Source of the DNA: Olsenella timonensis
GTDB lineage: Bacteria; Actinomycetota; Coriobacteriia; Coriobacteriales; Atopobiaceae
Direction: 5' to 3'
Length of the DNA stretch: 64,000 bases
NCBI RefSeq assembly: GCF_900119915.1
Contig: NZ_LT635455.1
Span: forward strand, 434,001 to 498,000
Shown: in pieces, positions 41,184-50,359 of the stretch
Layout: every line of letters begins with the position of its first letter
Numbering within the stretch: position 1 is the first letter of the stretch
Made by a program: the position numbers and the translations under genes
The notes under the pieces: generated by a model
Databases searched by the model: none
What the model saw: only the letters and a program-made list of their open reading frames with translations
Told to the model about the DNA's origin: nothing

Positions 41184-41836
41184 GCAAAGGCGTCATCTAC
41201 ATCCTCACCAACCCTAGCTTCCCGCAGTACGTGAAGATTGGTTACGCGAGCAACCTGCAGCGTAGGCTCCATGAGCTCAACCGCTCCGGGGCGCTCCCGT
41301 ACGCGTTTCGGACGTATGCGACCTACGATGTCGACCATAAGCTGACGGATAAGGCGCTCCACGAGCTCATCGACCAGCTGAATCCCGACCTTCGCACCAT
41401 CGAGACCTTCAATGGGAAGACCCGTACCAAGGAGTTCTTCGAGATGTCTCCCGAGGATGCCTATGCCATCCTTGAGGCCATCGCCCGCATCTCGGGAACG
41501 GAGGGCAGGCTCCATCGCGTCACTCCCACTGGCGAGCAGATTGAAGAGGAGCGCGAGGCGGAGGAGGCCCGCCATGATGCAGAGACTGGAAGGCGAACTC
41601 GCTTCCGCTTCTCCATGGTTGGCATCAAGCCTGGCGAGAAAGTGGTTTTCGCAAACGACCCATCAAAGGTGGCTATCGTTGTTGACGACACGCGCGTCGA
41701 GTATGAAGGCGTAACTACTTCGCTCTCTGCGCTGGCCAAGGAGTTCCTGGGCCGCAATAGCGGGGTGCAGGGGCCGCTTCACTTTACTTACGAAGGGGAG
41801 CGTCTCTCTGAGAGAAGACTTCGCATGGAGGATTAG
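41180..41836 (+). CDS. GIY-YIG nuclease with C-terminal RAMA/DUF4357-like domain
   Basis: Protein of 218 residues. The N-terminal GIY-YIG domain starts VIYILTNPSFPQYVKIGYAS (residues 5-24) followed by NLQRRLHELNRSG, as in the T5orf172/Mei-type group, with Arg (RRLHEL) and Glu (KEFFEM) in expected places. A charged helix (about 120-140) links to a small domain: GEKVVFANDPSKVAIVVDD, GVTTSLSALAKEFLG and GPLHFTYEGERLSERR. The latter resembles the RAMA/DUF4357 fold that goes with adenine methylases. The GTG start is fused to the stop of the preceding gene. It may cut or sense foreign DNA beside HsdM. Confidence 0.82.
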   Translation: MSKGVIYILTNPSFPQYVKIGYASNLQRRLHELNRSGALPYAFRTYATYDVDHKLTDKALHELIDQLNPDLRTIETFNGKTRTKEFFEMSPEDAYAILEAIARISGTEGRLHRVTPTGEQIEEEREAEEARHDAETGRRTRFRFSMVGIKPGEKVVFANDPSKVAIVVDDTRVEYEGVTTSLSALAKEFLGRNSGVQGPLHFTYEGERLSERRLRMED

Positions 41837-41908
41837 AAAGCGTCAAGCGAATAACCGAGATTTGTTGTGTTCACAGCGGCGATTCGCTTTCTAGCGAGGA
41901 GATCATGC

Positions 41909-43480
41909 ATGGCAGAGTTTGATACAACAAGAGAGCAGCAGCGCTCGGCGTTGCATAGGGCCATCTGGGGCATTGCCGACGACGTCCGCGGCGCTGTAGA
42001 CGGCTGGGACTTCAAGATGTACGTCCTGGGTTTCCTCTTCTACCGCTTCATCTCCGAAGATCTTGCAGCCTACATTGACGAGGGCGAGCATGAGGCGGGA
42101 GACCTCGCGTTCTCTTACGCCGCCATGTCCGACGTTGACGCCGAGGCCGCGCGGGAGGATATCGTCGAAGAGCGCGGCTACTTCATGCTGCCCTCTGAGC
42201 TCTTCGTGAATGTCTCCGCGCGCTGCGACAAGGATTCCGATCTCAACGAAACCGTCAAGGCCGTGTTTGACCACATTGAGGGTTCGAGCGTCGGCACGCC
42301 CTCTGAGAGGAGTTTCCGAGGCCTTTTCGACGACATCGACCTCAACTCCAGCAAGCTTGGAAATGGGGTTGCCGAGCGCAACGGCCGTCTTGTCAAGATT
42401 ATCAAGGGCATAGCTGGACTCGACTTTGGCAACGTCGCCGACGCCAAGATTGACCTGTTCGGCGATGCCTACGAGTACCTCATGAATATGTACGCCTCGA
42501 GTGCTGGCAAGTCGGGTGGCGAGTTCTTTACGCCACAGGAGGTATCCGAGCTCCTGGCAAAGATCGTCATCGGTGACAAAGCGAGCGTCAACAAGGTCTA
42601 CGATCCTGCCTGCGGGTCGGGGTCGCTGCTGCTAAAGTTCGCCAAGCTGCTGGGACAGGAGAACGTCCGCCGTGGGTTTTATGGCCAGGAGATCAACATC
42701 ACGACATATAACCTGGCTCGCATTAACATGTTCCTGCACAAGGTGAACTTCGACAAGTTCGACATCGCTCTTGGGGACACTCTGCTCGAGCCCAAGCATT
42801 GGGATGATGAGCCGTTTGATGCCATCGTCTCTAATCCGCCGTACTCAGTGAAGTGGGCGGGCGACGCCGACCCAACGCTTATCAACGATCCACGCTTCGC
42901 GCCAGCGGGCGTGCTCGCGCCGAAGTCCAAGGCTGACCTTGCGTTCACGATGCACATGCTCAGTTGGCTCTCCGCTGACGGTAAGGCTGCCATCGTCGAG
43001 TTTCCCGGCGTATTGTATCGTGGCGGCGCCGAGCAGAAGATTCGCAAGTATCTCGTAGACAACAACTTTGTTGAGGCGGTCATCCAGTTGCCGGCGAATC
43101 TCTTCTTCGGCGTGACGATTGCCACCTGCGTCATCGTGCTCTCCAAGGGCAAGGCCGATGATAAGATTCTTTTCGTCGACGCGTCCGAGGAGTTCAGCCA
43201 CGTCGGCAACAAGAACAAGCTGATGCCCGAGAATATCCAGAAGATTTACGACGCCGTACACGACCGCAGTGAGGAAGAGCACTTCTCAAAGCTTGTCGGC
43301 ATCGACGAGGTCGGCTCCGAGAACGACTACAACCTGTCGGTTGGCACCTACGTCGAGAAGCTCGACACGCGTGAGAGGGTCGACATCGTCGAGCTCAACG
43401 AGCGCATCAAGGGCATCGTCGCGCGCGAGCAGGAGCTGCGCGAGCAGATCGACGCCATCGTTGCGGACCTGGAGGCGTGA
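41909..43480 (+). CDS. hsdM: Type I restriction-modification methyltransferase subunit HsdM
   Basis: N6-adenine DNA methyltransferase of 523 residues. The N-terminal helical domain (about 1-150) includes KMYVLGFLFYRFISEDL. The SAM site is VYDPACGSGSLLLKFAKL near 230-247, and the catalytic motif IV is IVSNPPYSVKW near 307-317. GEFFTPQEVSELL and FFGVTIATCVIVLSKGK are typical of HsdM. The C-terminal end forms a coiled coil that binds HsdS. The start ATG 41909 follows GAGGAGATC. The next gene begins 4 bases after the stop. Confidence 0.96.
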   Translation: MAEFDTTREQQRSALHRAIWGIADDVRGAVDGWDFKMYVLGFLFYRFISEDLAAYIDEGEHEAGDLAFSYAAMSDVDAEAAREDIVEERGYFMLPSELFVNVSARCDKDSDLNETVKAVFDHIEGSSVGTPSERSFRGLFDDIDLNSSKLGNGVAERNGRLVKIIKGIAGLDFGNVADAKIDLFGDAYEYLMNMYASSAGKSGGEFFTPQEVSELLAKIVIGDKASVNKVYDPACGSGSLLLKFAKLLGQENVRRGFYGQEINITTYNLARINMFLHKVNFDKFDIALGDTLLEPKHWDDEPFDAIVSNPPYSVKWAGDADPTLINDPRFAPAGVLAPKSKADLAFTMHMLSWLSADGKAAIVEFPGVLYRGGAEQKIRKYLVDNNFVEAVIQLPANLFFGVTIATCVIVLSKGKADDKILFVDASEEFSHVGNKNKLMPENIQKIYDAVHDRSEEEHFSKLVGIDEVGSENDYNLSVGTYVEKLDTRERVDIVELNERIKGIVAREQELREQIDAIVADLEA

Positions 43481-43484
43481 GACT

Positions 43485-44297
43485 GTGGGACATAAGGAAG
43501 ATCAGGAAATTCGTGAGCAGGAAGTCATGAAACGTGTTCATGAATTCCTGAAGCGCCAAGACCTCAACTACTTTTACGGCTTCTCCGCTGAAGACGTAGA
43601 AAGACTGGCGGAGGCGTTTTCTTCGCTGGTGCAAAACAACGACACTACGTTTCCCGACTTCTATAGTTCAAATTCTTGTGTTGAGCTGTTCAGCGTCTCC
43701 TCCTCGATTTCTGAGCGCAAGGGTTCAGCACAGATGAAGCAGGATGGCAAGCTGAGGGTGAAGATTGCACAGGATGATGAGAAGGCTGTTAGCTCGTGCG
43801 ATTTCAAGAGGCGGACGTATTTATGCGCTCATCCGGAGCACACGTACGAAGCTTTGACGAATAACCTGCGAGAGCAGGTGGCCAAGCACGTCGGAAGCAA
43901 ACGTGCATGCAGTAAGCAGTTCGACACGTCTGTATTTGTAATTGATCTTAATGAACTTGATTTAAGCTGCATGCTCCGCCCTCTCGAGCTCGTGGTTTTA
44001 GATGGCTTGCGAATTGGTGATTTGGAGTCTACCTATGCGGACGGAAAGCCGTATGGGCTTTATCGTCTGTCGCGTGATCGGGAGAATCTTGAGTGGTTGG
44101 CGCAGTATGTGAACGACGTAAACTACGTCGTCTTCTGTGGTCTAAACGTCATTGAAGCGATTAACTTGCATCATGTGCGGGAGATTGTAGCGTTTCTGCC
44201 ATGGAAGCTGGTCACTGCGGCAAATAACTCACTTACTTTTGTATCTTCGGCCCCTCTTGTCAATGAGGGATTGGCGGGTTCGCATGGGCAGGATTGA
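43485..44297 (+). CDS. Unknown protein inserted between hsdM and hsdS
   Basis: Protein of 270 residues, not assigned to a family. DTTFPDFYSSNSCVELFSV followed by SSSISERKGSAQ resembles a pattern of PD-(D/E)XK-like proteins (P-D-F, then E-x-F-x-V-[ST]-S and K-G-S), but this is an impression only. The rest is mixed alpha/beta, with FVIDLNELDLSCMLRPLELVV and YVVFCGLNVIEAIN. The start is probably the GTG at 43485 with GGAGG ahead; ATG 43527 is the alternative. It overlaps the hsdS start by 14 bases and shows AT-richer codons than hsdM. It may be an accessory restriction subunit. Confidence 0.65.
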   Translation: MGHKEDQEIREQEVMKRVHEFLKRQDLNYFYGFSAEDVERLAEAFSSLVQNNDTTFPDFYSSNSCVELFSVSSSISERKGSAQMKQDGKLRVKIAQDDEKAVSSCDFKRRTYLCAHPEHTYEALTNNLREQVAKHVGSKRACSKQFDTSVFVIDLNELDLSCMLRPLELVVLDGLRIGDLESTYADGKPYGLYRLSRDRENLEWLAQYVNDVNYVVFCGLNVIEAINLHHVREIVAFLPWKLVTAANNSLTFVSSAPLVNEGLAGSHGQD

Positions 44298-45477
44298 CGA
44301 GATGATTCAGCGGCTCTGCCCGGATGGCGTGGAGTACAAGAAGCTGGGTCAGGTTGCTGAAATTGGTACTGGCTCGAGCAACACACAGGATCAGGTCGAG
44401 AATGGCGACTACCCGTTCTATGTTCGCTCGTCTGAGGTCAAGCGGTCGGATACCTATGAGTTTGATGAGACAGCGATTATTACCGCCGGGGATGGTGAAG
44501 TTGGAAAAGTATTTCACTTTGCTGAAGGGAAGTATGCATTGCACCAGCGTGCATATCGTGTCCATGTAACTTCTTCTGAGCTCATGCCTCGCTTTTGCTA
44601 CTGGTATATGGTTGGTCGTTTTCAAGGGTACGTAGAGATGAAGGCCTGCTCTGCCACCGTCATGTCACTTCGTAAGCCGATGTTCCTTGAGTTTCCAATA
44701 CCCGTCCCGCCCCTCGACATCCAGCATGAGGTCGTGCGGGTTCTAGACTCCTTCGCGGAGCTGGAGGCGGAGCTGAAGGCGGAGTTGGAGGCACGCAAGG
44801 CGCAGTACGCCCACTACCGCGACAAGCTGCTGTCCCGCGAAAGCCTCGAGGCGATGGCAGGTGCGCCGGTAAACTTGGCGCCATTGGGCGAGCTTGGCAC
44901 CTTTTCGCGCGGGCGACGTTTCACGAAAGCTGACTATGTCGATGAGGGCATTCCGAGCATTCATTACGCTGAGATTTATACACGGTTTGGAACATCTACT
45001 AATAAGGCGTTCTCCTTTGTACGTCCGGACAAGGCAAATTCCCTTCGATATGCTCAATATGGTGATTTGGTAATTGCATGTACTGGAGAGGACGCTAAGG
45101 ACATCGCTAAGGCTGTCGTTTGGCTTGGTGAAGAGCCGGTTGCCGTTCATGATGACTGCTCGATTTACCGTCATTCTCTGAACCCGAAATACGTGTCGTA
45201 TTTCTTCCAGACCAGTAGCTTTTCCAGGCTGAAAGAGATGTATTCGACGGAAGCGAAGATGACAAGGATATCTGCGAAGCGCCTCGCCGCGATTGAGATT
45301 CCCGTTCCACCGCCATCGGTTCAGCAGAAGGTCGTTGACATCTTAGATCGCTTTGAATCGCTCACGACCTCTCTTACCGACGGCCTGTCTGCGGAGATCG
45401 AGGCGCGACGCCAGCAGTACGAGTACTACCGCGACAGGCTCCTCGACTTCCCGCGCAAGGAGGAGGCGACGTCATGA
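44284..45477 (+). CDS. hsdS: Type I restriction-modification specificity subunit HsdS
   Basis: DNA recognition subunit of 397 residues with two target-recognition domains. It starts MGRIDEMIQRLCPDGVEYKKLG, the usual N-terminus. The first domain runs to about 150 and ends in EFPIPVPPLDIQHEVVRVLDSF; the second begins near 195 (VNLAPLGELGTFSRG) and ends with the matching EIPVPPPSVQQKVVDILDRFE. Each is followed by a spacer helix with repeated Y-x-Y-Y-R-D-[KR]-L-L (AHYRDKLLS, EYYRDRLLD). The two domains differ in composition, as expected if they were exchanged. The stop overlaps hsdR (ATGA). Confidence 0.95.
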   Translation: MGRIDEMIQRLCPDGVEYKKLGQVAEIGTGSSNTQDQVENGDYPFYVRSSEVKRSDTYEFDETAIITAGDGEVGKVFHFAEGKYALHQRAYRVHVTSSELMPRFCYWYMVGRFQGYVEMKACSATVMSLRKPMFLEFPIPVPPLDIQHEVVRVLDSFAELEAELKAELEARKAQYAHYRDKLLSRESLEAMAGAPVNLAPLGELGTFSRGRRFTKADYVDEGIPSIHYAEIYTRFGTSTNKAFSFVRPDKANSLRYAQYGDLVIACTGEDAKDIAKAVVWLGEEPVAVHDDCSIYRHSLNPKYVSYFFQTSSFSRLKEMYSTEAKMTRISAKRLAAIEIPVPPPSVQQKVVDILDRFESLTTSLTDGLSAEIEARRQQYEYYRDRLLDFPRKEEATS

Positions 45478-48400
45478 CCGTCGATGACCCCATCGCCAAG
45501 GACACTGCTCCCGGCACGCCGACCTACGGCCTCATCCTGCAGGGCCCCGAGTCGACGGTTTGCTCCGAGGCACCCGCCGCGCCCGCGGCCGAGGGCGCCT
45601 ACCAGTCGGAGGCCGACCTCGAGGCCGGCCTCATCGACATCCTCACGCACCAGGGCTACGACCGGTTCTACGTCGAAACCGAGGCCGAGCTCGTCGCCAA
45701 CCTGCGCGCCAAGCTCGAGGAGCTGAACGGTATCGAGTTCACCGACGCCGAGTGGAAACGGTTCAGCTCGGAGAACGTCACGAACCCGGCGCTCACGGTC
45801 ATAGACAAGACCCGGCGCATCCAGGACGACCCGGTCGTCGCCTTCCAGCGCGACGACGGCTCGTACAAGAACGTCTACCTCCTGGACCGCGACCACATCC
45901 ACAGGAACCGCCTCCAGGTGATGAACCAGTACGAGGCGGACGAAGGCACGCACAAGAACCGCTACGACGTGACTGTGCTCGTGAACGGCCTTCCGCTCGT
46001 GCACATAGAGCTCAAGCGGCGCGGGGTGCGCCTGCGCGAGGCGTTCAACCAGATCGAGCGCTACCAGCGCGAGAGCTTCTGGTCGGGCTCGGGGCTCTTC
46101 GAGTTCGTCCAGGTCTTCGTAATCTCCAACGGGACGAGCACGAAGTACTACGGCAACACCGTGCGCTGGGACCACACGCACCCGAAGGCGGGGCGGAGGG
46201 GCGCCTCCTCGTTCGAGTTCACGAGCTGGTGGACCGACTCGAGGAACCGCCGCATCGCCGACCTCGAGGGCTTCGCGCGCACCTTCCTCTCGAAGGGGAC
46301 GCTGCTCATGGTCCTCACGCACTACTGCGTGCTCACCGCCGAGGACGAGCCTAAGCTGCTCGTCATGCGTCCGTACCAGATCTGCGCCACCGAGCGGATA
46401 CTCAACCGCATCCTCGTCTCGGAGCTTGACAAGCGCCGCCTCGGCACGGTCGACGCCGGCGGCTACGTCTGGCACACCACGGGCTCGGGCAAGACGCTCA
46501 CCTCGTTCAAGTGCGCCCAGCTCGCGAGCCGCATGGAGGGCGTCGACAAGGTCATGTTCGTCGTGGACCGCAAGGATCTCGACTATCAGACCATGAAAGA
46601 GTACAACCGCTTCCAGAGAGACGCAGTTAACGGCTCAGTTGATACATGGGCGCTTGATATGAATTTGCGTGACGATACTAAGCGTATCTGCGTCACAACT
46701 ATTCAAAAGCTCAGTGTACTGATTGAGAGAAACGCGAGGCATCCAATCTATTTCCAGCACGTCGTGTTGATCTTCGACGAGTGTCATCGCTCTCAGTTTG
46801 GCAAGATGCACCAGGAGATCGTCAAGAAGTTCAAGTACTACCACCTGTTCGGCTTCACGGGCACGCCTATCTTCGCGAAGAACGCCAACATGAGCGGAGA
46901 CCCGACCCTGCGCACCACCGAGCAGGCGTTCGGCGACAGGCTTCACTCCTACACCATCGTGAACGCCATCGACGACGGCAACGTGCTGCCGTTCCGCGTG
47001 AGCTATCTGCAGACGATGAGGGCAAAGGATGGGCTCAGGGACGACCAGGTTCAGGCCATCGACACCGAGGGTGCCCTTACGTCCTTCTCGCGCATCCTGG
47101 GCAACGCCGAGTACATCCTCGACCACTACGACCAGCACACGATGCGCCAAGCGTCTGGAACTGGTTTCACCTCTCTTCTCGCGACGGAGTCGATTCCTGC
47201 CGCCAGGCGCTACTATGCCGCGCTCAAGCAGCTTCAGGAGACTAGGGCTGAGAGGGGAGAGCTCAAGCTTCCCCTCAAGATTGCGATGATTTACAGCTAT
47301 GCGCCAAACGGGGACGATCTGGCGACGGGCATTATTGCGGACGAGTCCATGGACGCCGGCCAGCTCGACGCAAGCGACCGTGAGGCGCTCGAGGTGGCCA
47401 TCGAGGACTACAACGCCATGTTTGGCACGTCCTTCTCTACGGACGGAGCCAAGTTCCAGAACTACTACAAAGATGTCTCGCAGCGCCTCAAGTCTCGCGA
47501 GCTCGACATGCTCGTTGTCGTGGACATGTTCCTGACGGGTTTTGACTCCAAGACGCTGAACACCCTTTGGGTGGACAAGAATCTGCGTATGCACGGCCTT
47601 ATCCAGGCGTTCTCGAGGACGAATCGCATCCTCGATTCCGTTAAGGCCTTTGGAAACGTTGTCTGCTTCCGTGACCTTTCGGACGAGGTGGACGACGCTC
47701 TTGAACTCTTCGGGGACGAGAGTGCCGGCGGTATCGTCATTCTTAAGTCGTATCAGGAGTACCTGTCTGATTACATGATGCTTCTGGAGGAGATTAAGAA
47801 GAAGTATCTCTCCGAGGACGGTACACTCTGCATCTTTGGGGAGGCTGCCGAGAAGGGCTTTGTCGGCGCATTCGGGGCGTTGTTGAGGTTGCGCAACGTG
47901 CTTTCCGTGTTTGACGATTTCCCCAAGGACGACGTGCTCAGTCCACGGCTGCTGCAGGACATGCAGAGCATGTACCTTGACATTGCCGACAAGCTTAAGG
48001 CCAAGGCGAAGGCCGAGAAGGTTGACATCGTTGATGACCTTGTCTTTGAGATTGAGCTCATCAAGCAAGTTGAGGTCAACATCGACTACATTCTCGAGCT
48101 TGTGATGCAGGCGCGAGGCGGCAACGGTGAAGACAAGGTTGCATACGACAAGATTTCGCGTGCTATTGCGATCTCGCCGCAGCTGCGTGACAAGGCCGAG
48201 CTCATCATGGAGTTTGTCGAGCGCATGGGCGTTACTTCCGACGGCGTGAGCGTGCTCGATGAGGGCGGAGAGGCCGCGCGTCGCTCCAAGGTGGATGCTG
48301 AGTGGACCTCTTACGTGCGCGAGCGCGTGGAACGTGAGCTCAACGCGATTATCACTGAGGAGAAGCTCAAGCCTGAGGAGACGCGACGTGTTGTCTCATA

Positions 48401-48593
48401 TGCCTTTGATGCGGGCGGGGTGCCAGAGACGGGGACACTCGTTCAGTCCTGCCTGCCGAAGGTATCGCGATTTGCAAAGGGCAACGCCTACGGAGAGCAG
48501 CGTCATAGGGTGATTTCAAGGCTGCGGGAGTTTTACGAGAAGTTCAGGACGCTTATCCGGAGGTATCCGGTGCAGCTTGAAGAACAGTCATGA
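45474..48593 (+). CDS. hsdR: Type I restriction endonuclease subunit HsdR
   Basis: Motor and nuclease subunit of 1039 residues. The N-terminal PD-(D/E)XK site is RYDVTVLVNGLPLVHIELKRRG near 163-185 (Asp, and E-x-K). Helicase motifs follow: VWHTTGSGKTLTSFK near 331 (Walker A), LIFDECHRSQFG near 430 (D-E-x-H), FGFTGTPIF (motif III) and DMFLTGFDSKTLN and GLIQAFSRTNR (motifs V-VI). The C-terminus is helical. The first ~1.1 kb uses strongly GC-rich codons; after about 46600 the codon use is plainly less GC-rich, so the gene may be a mosaic. It ends 14 bases before the RT start. Confidence 0.96.
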   Translation: MTVDDPIAKDTAPGTPTYGLILQGPESTVCSEAPAAPAAEGAYQSEADLEAGLIDILTHQGYDRFYVETEAELVANLRAKLEELNGIEFTDAEWKRFSSENVTNPALTVIDKTRRIQDDPVVAFQRDDGSYKNVYLLDRDHIHRNRLQVMNQYEADEGTHKNRYDVTVLVNGLPLVHIELKRRGVRLREAFNQIERYQRESFWSGSGLFEFVQVFVISNGTSTKYYGNTVRWDHTHPKAGRRGASSFEFTSWWTDSRNRRIADLEGFARTFLSKGTLLMVLTHYCVLTAEDEPKLLVMRPYQICATERILNRILVSELDKRRLGTVDAGGYVWHTTGSGKTLTSFKCAQLASRMEGVDKVMFVVDRKDLDYQTMKEYNRFQRDAVNGSVDTWALDMNLRDDTKRICVTTIQKLSVLIERNARHPIYFQHVVLIFDECHRSQFGKMHQEIVKKFKYYHLFGFTGTPIFAKNANMSGDPTLRTTEQAFGDRLHSYTIVNAIDDGNVLPFRVSYLQTMRAKDGLRDDQVQAIDTEGALTSFSRILGNAEYILDHYDQHTMRQASGTGFTSLLATESIPAARRYYAALKQLQETRAERGELKLPLKIAMIYSYAPNGDDLATGIIADESMDAGQLDASDREALEVAIEDYNAMFGTSFSTDGAKFQNYYKDVSQRLKSRELDMLVVVDMFLTGFDSKTLNTLWVDKNLRMHGLIQAFSRTNRILDSVKAFGNVVCFRDLSDEVDDALELFGDESAGGIVILKSYQEYLSDYMMLLEEIKKKYLSEDGTLCIFGEAAEKGFVGAFGALLRLRNVLSVFDDFPKDDVLSPRLLQDMQSMYLDIADKLKAKAKAEKVDIVDDLVFEIELIKQVEVNIDYILELVMQARGGNGEDKVAYDKISRAIAISPQLRDKAELIMEFVERMGVTSDGVSVLDEGGEAARRSKVDAEWTSYVRERVERELNAIITEEKLKPEETRRVVSYAFDAGGVPETGTLVQSCLPKVSRFAKGNAYGEQRHRVISRLREFYEKFRTLIRRYPVQLEEQS

Positions 48594-48606
48594 CAGGGAC
48601 AAAACA

Positions 48607-50130
48607 ATGACGAAGTCAGTTAGTGAGCAGCTCGAGTGTCACCGTTCTTACGCAGAATATCTCGATGAGATTTCTGAAGATGAGCTCTTGTATGGACTAC
48701 TAGGTTGCGGAATGTTTAGCGATAAACTCCCACCCATGTTTTCCTCAGAAGCGCTCTTTGGCTATGTGGAGAACTTTTCTCTACCGACAAAGCCAGAGAG
48801 GCACAGGTATGTTTCCTTCTGCACTCCAAAAAACGATGGGGGTGTTAGGGCTATGGGGATCCCGCACCCCATATCCTATGCCCAGCTTTGCTTAACGCTT
48901 GAGGACAGCTGGGCAAAAATAAAGCAGAGAATGAAAGACGGCTGTATTAATCAAAAATACAAGGTGAGTCGAATTCATCTCCGCAAACAAAGCATTTCCG
49001 GAAGACTATTCAAAATGAACTATCACGTGTGGCAGCTTGACGGAGACCCAACTCCTCTGATTCAGATTAACGCCACTTATCGAGTAACGACAGATATCTC
49101 GATGTGCTTCCCCAGTATATATAGTCATGCAGTCCCGTGGGCTTTGGTCGGGAAAGAAGCAGCTAAAGTAAAGAGAGGCAATCAGCTCTGGTTTAATAAG
49201 ATTGATCGCGACCTTAGAAATTGTACAGATGGCGAAACCCATGGAATACTTATCGGCCCCGATTCTTCAAACCTAATTGCTGAAATTATACTTACGGAAA
49301 TTGATAAAGAGCTGATTGCAAAGGGATATAGATACGTTAGAAATATAGATGATTATACCTGCTATACAGAATCGTACGATGGCGCCCGGAGATTCCTTGT
49401 AGAGCTGGATGAGCAGCTAATCAAATACGGTTTACTTAGAAATCAGAAGAAGACTTTAATCGAGCCTCTCCCGGTCCCGTTAAGCGAGGATTGGGTTACG
49501 GAGCTAAGGCGCCTATCGAATGAACTACCAGAAAAAGTCGATAGGGGCGCTGTAGACAGTTCGCTCGATTACGCTACAGCTCTTATGCAGGTACATAAGA
49601 ATACATCCATTATGATTTTCCTGCTTCGTGTTCTTGCTAAACGAGATTTTACGGCTCCGGCTGAAGAACTGTTGGTGAGCAGAATGCTCCAGCTAGTAAG
49701 ATCCTATCCTTATTTAGTTATCACGTTCGAAGAGCTTGTCCTCAACAGGTTTAATGTGGCCACTGAAGATATCAACCTCTTATCAAACTACTTATATAAG
49801 CTTAGTTTTGATACGCACGATTGGTTTGGAGCGTACTACGCATTTTACTACTCACTTAAATACAAGTTTAATATTAATGGCGTGCTCGTCGATGACGTAA
49901 TATCTTCCGACGATTGTCTACTCAAGACGCTAGAATACCGATATGCTCTAGAGCGGAATAATAAGAGTGCAATTCAGAAACTTGAGTCGGATGCAATGCA
50001 GCTTCTGAAAAACGGAGACGCAGATGATAACTGGCTGTTTGTGTATGAAGCACTATCCGCTCAACAGCTCGGGAACAATTCTCTCGGAGATTTGAAATCG
50101 AAAGGCGTTGCCTTTATCTCGTTCGCATAG
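48607..50130 (+). CDS. Reverse transcriptase of the defence-associated (Abi/UG) type
   Basis: RNA-directed DNA polymerase of 507 residues. RT motifs: the Asp of TYRVTTDISMCFPSIYSHAV near residue 163 (motif A); GILIGPDSSNLIAEIILTEI near 212 (motif B, with G-P and S); and YVRNIDDYTCYTE near 244-256 with the D-D pair (motif C, where F/Y-x-D-D is replaced by N-I-D-D). The N-terminal FCTPKNDGGVRAMGIPHPISYAQLC is the fingers region. The C-terminal 220 residues look helical, as in AbiA/AbiK/UG proteins that make untemplated or short DNA. The ATG at 48607 follows CAGGGAC; a TTG in frame upstream overlaps hsdR. Codons are AT-rich. It is very close to hsdR, so co-expression is likely. Confidence 0.88.
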   Translation: MTKSVSEQLECHRSYAEYLDEISEDELLYGLLGCGMFSDKLPPMFSSEALFGYVENFSLPTKPERHRYVSFCTPKNDGGVRAMGIPHPISYAQLCLTLEDSWAKIKQRMKDGCINQKYKVSRIHLRKQSISGRLFKMNYHVWQLDGDPTPLIQINATYRVTTDISMCFPSIYSHAVPWALVGKEAAKVKRGNQLWFNKIDRDLRNCTDGETHGILIGPDSSNLIAEIILTEIDKELIAKGYRYVRNIDDYTCYTESYDGARRFLVELDEQLIKYGLLRNQKKTLIEPLPVPLSEDWVTELRRLSNELPEKVDRGAVDSSLDYATALMQVHKNTSIMIFLLRVLAKRDFTAPAEELLVSRMLQLVRSYPYLVITFEELVLNRFNVATEDINLLSNYLYKLSFDTHDWFGAYYAFYYSLKYKFNINGVLVDDVISSDDCLLKTLEYRYALERNNKSAIQKLESDAMQLLKNGDADDNWLFVYEALSAQQLGNNSLGDLKSKGVAFISFA

Positions 50131-50359
50131 ACATCTTGCGGGATAGCTTTGTATCCATGTTGTAGTTGAAGAAGAGCTGTTTTTCGTCGTATCGGGCATG
50201 AGAATGTGTTGGCGAGCGGGAGGACCTCTACGCCAACCACTGACGCAAAAACGAGGAGACGCTCGGCGCGGATAACCACGATGAGGTCTTCGATGAGTTG
50301 GTACCGTCAAGATTCTTGCGCACTTTCCGACAGCCCCATAGGCCCGCCCTCCGGTGCGG
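50131..50359. other. Junction after the reverse transcriptase: hairpin and degraded coding traces
   Basis: No complete gene. GTTGGCG (50208-50214) and CGCCAAC (50231-50237) form a hairpin with an inner GAGG/CCTC pairing. In the frame from 50220 to 50300 the reading EDLYANH, stop, then RKNEETLGADNHDEVFDEL looks like the end of a protein broken by a stop. From about 50310 onwards the sequence belongs to the 3' end of an older IS256-type element. Confidence 0.4.
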
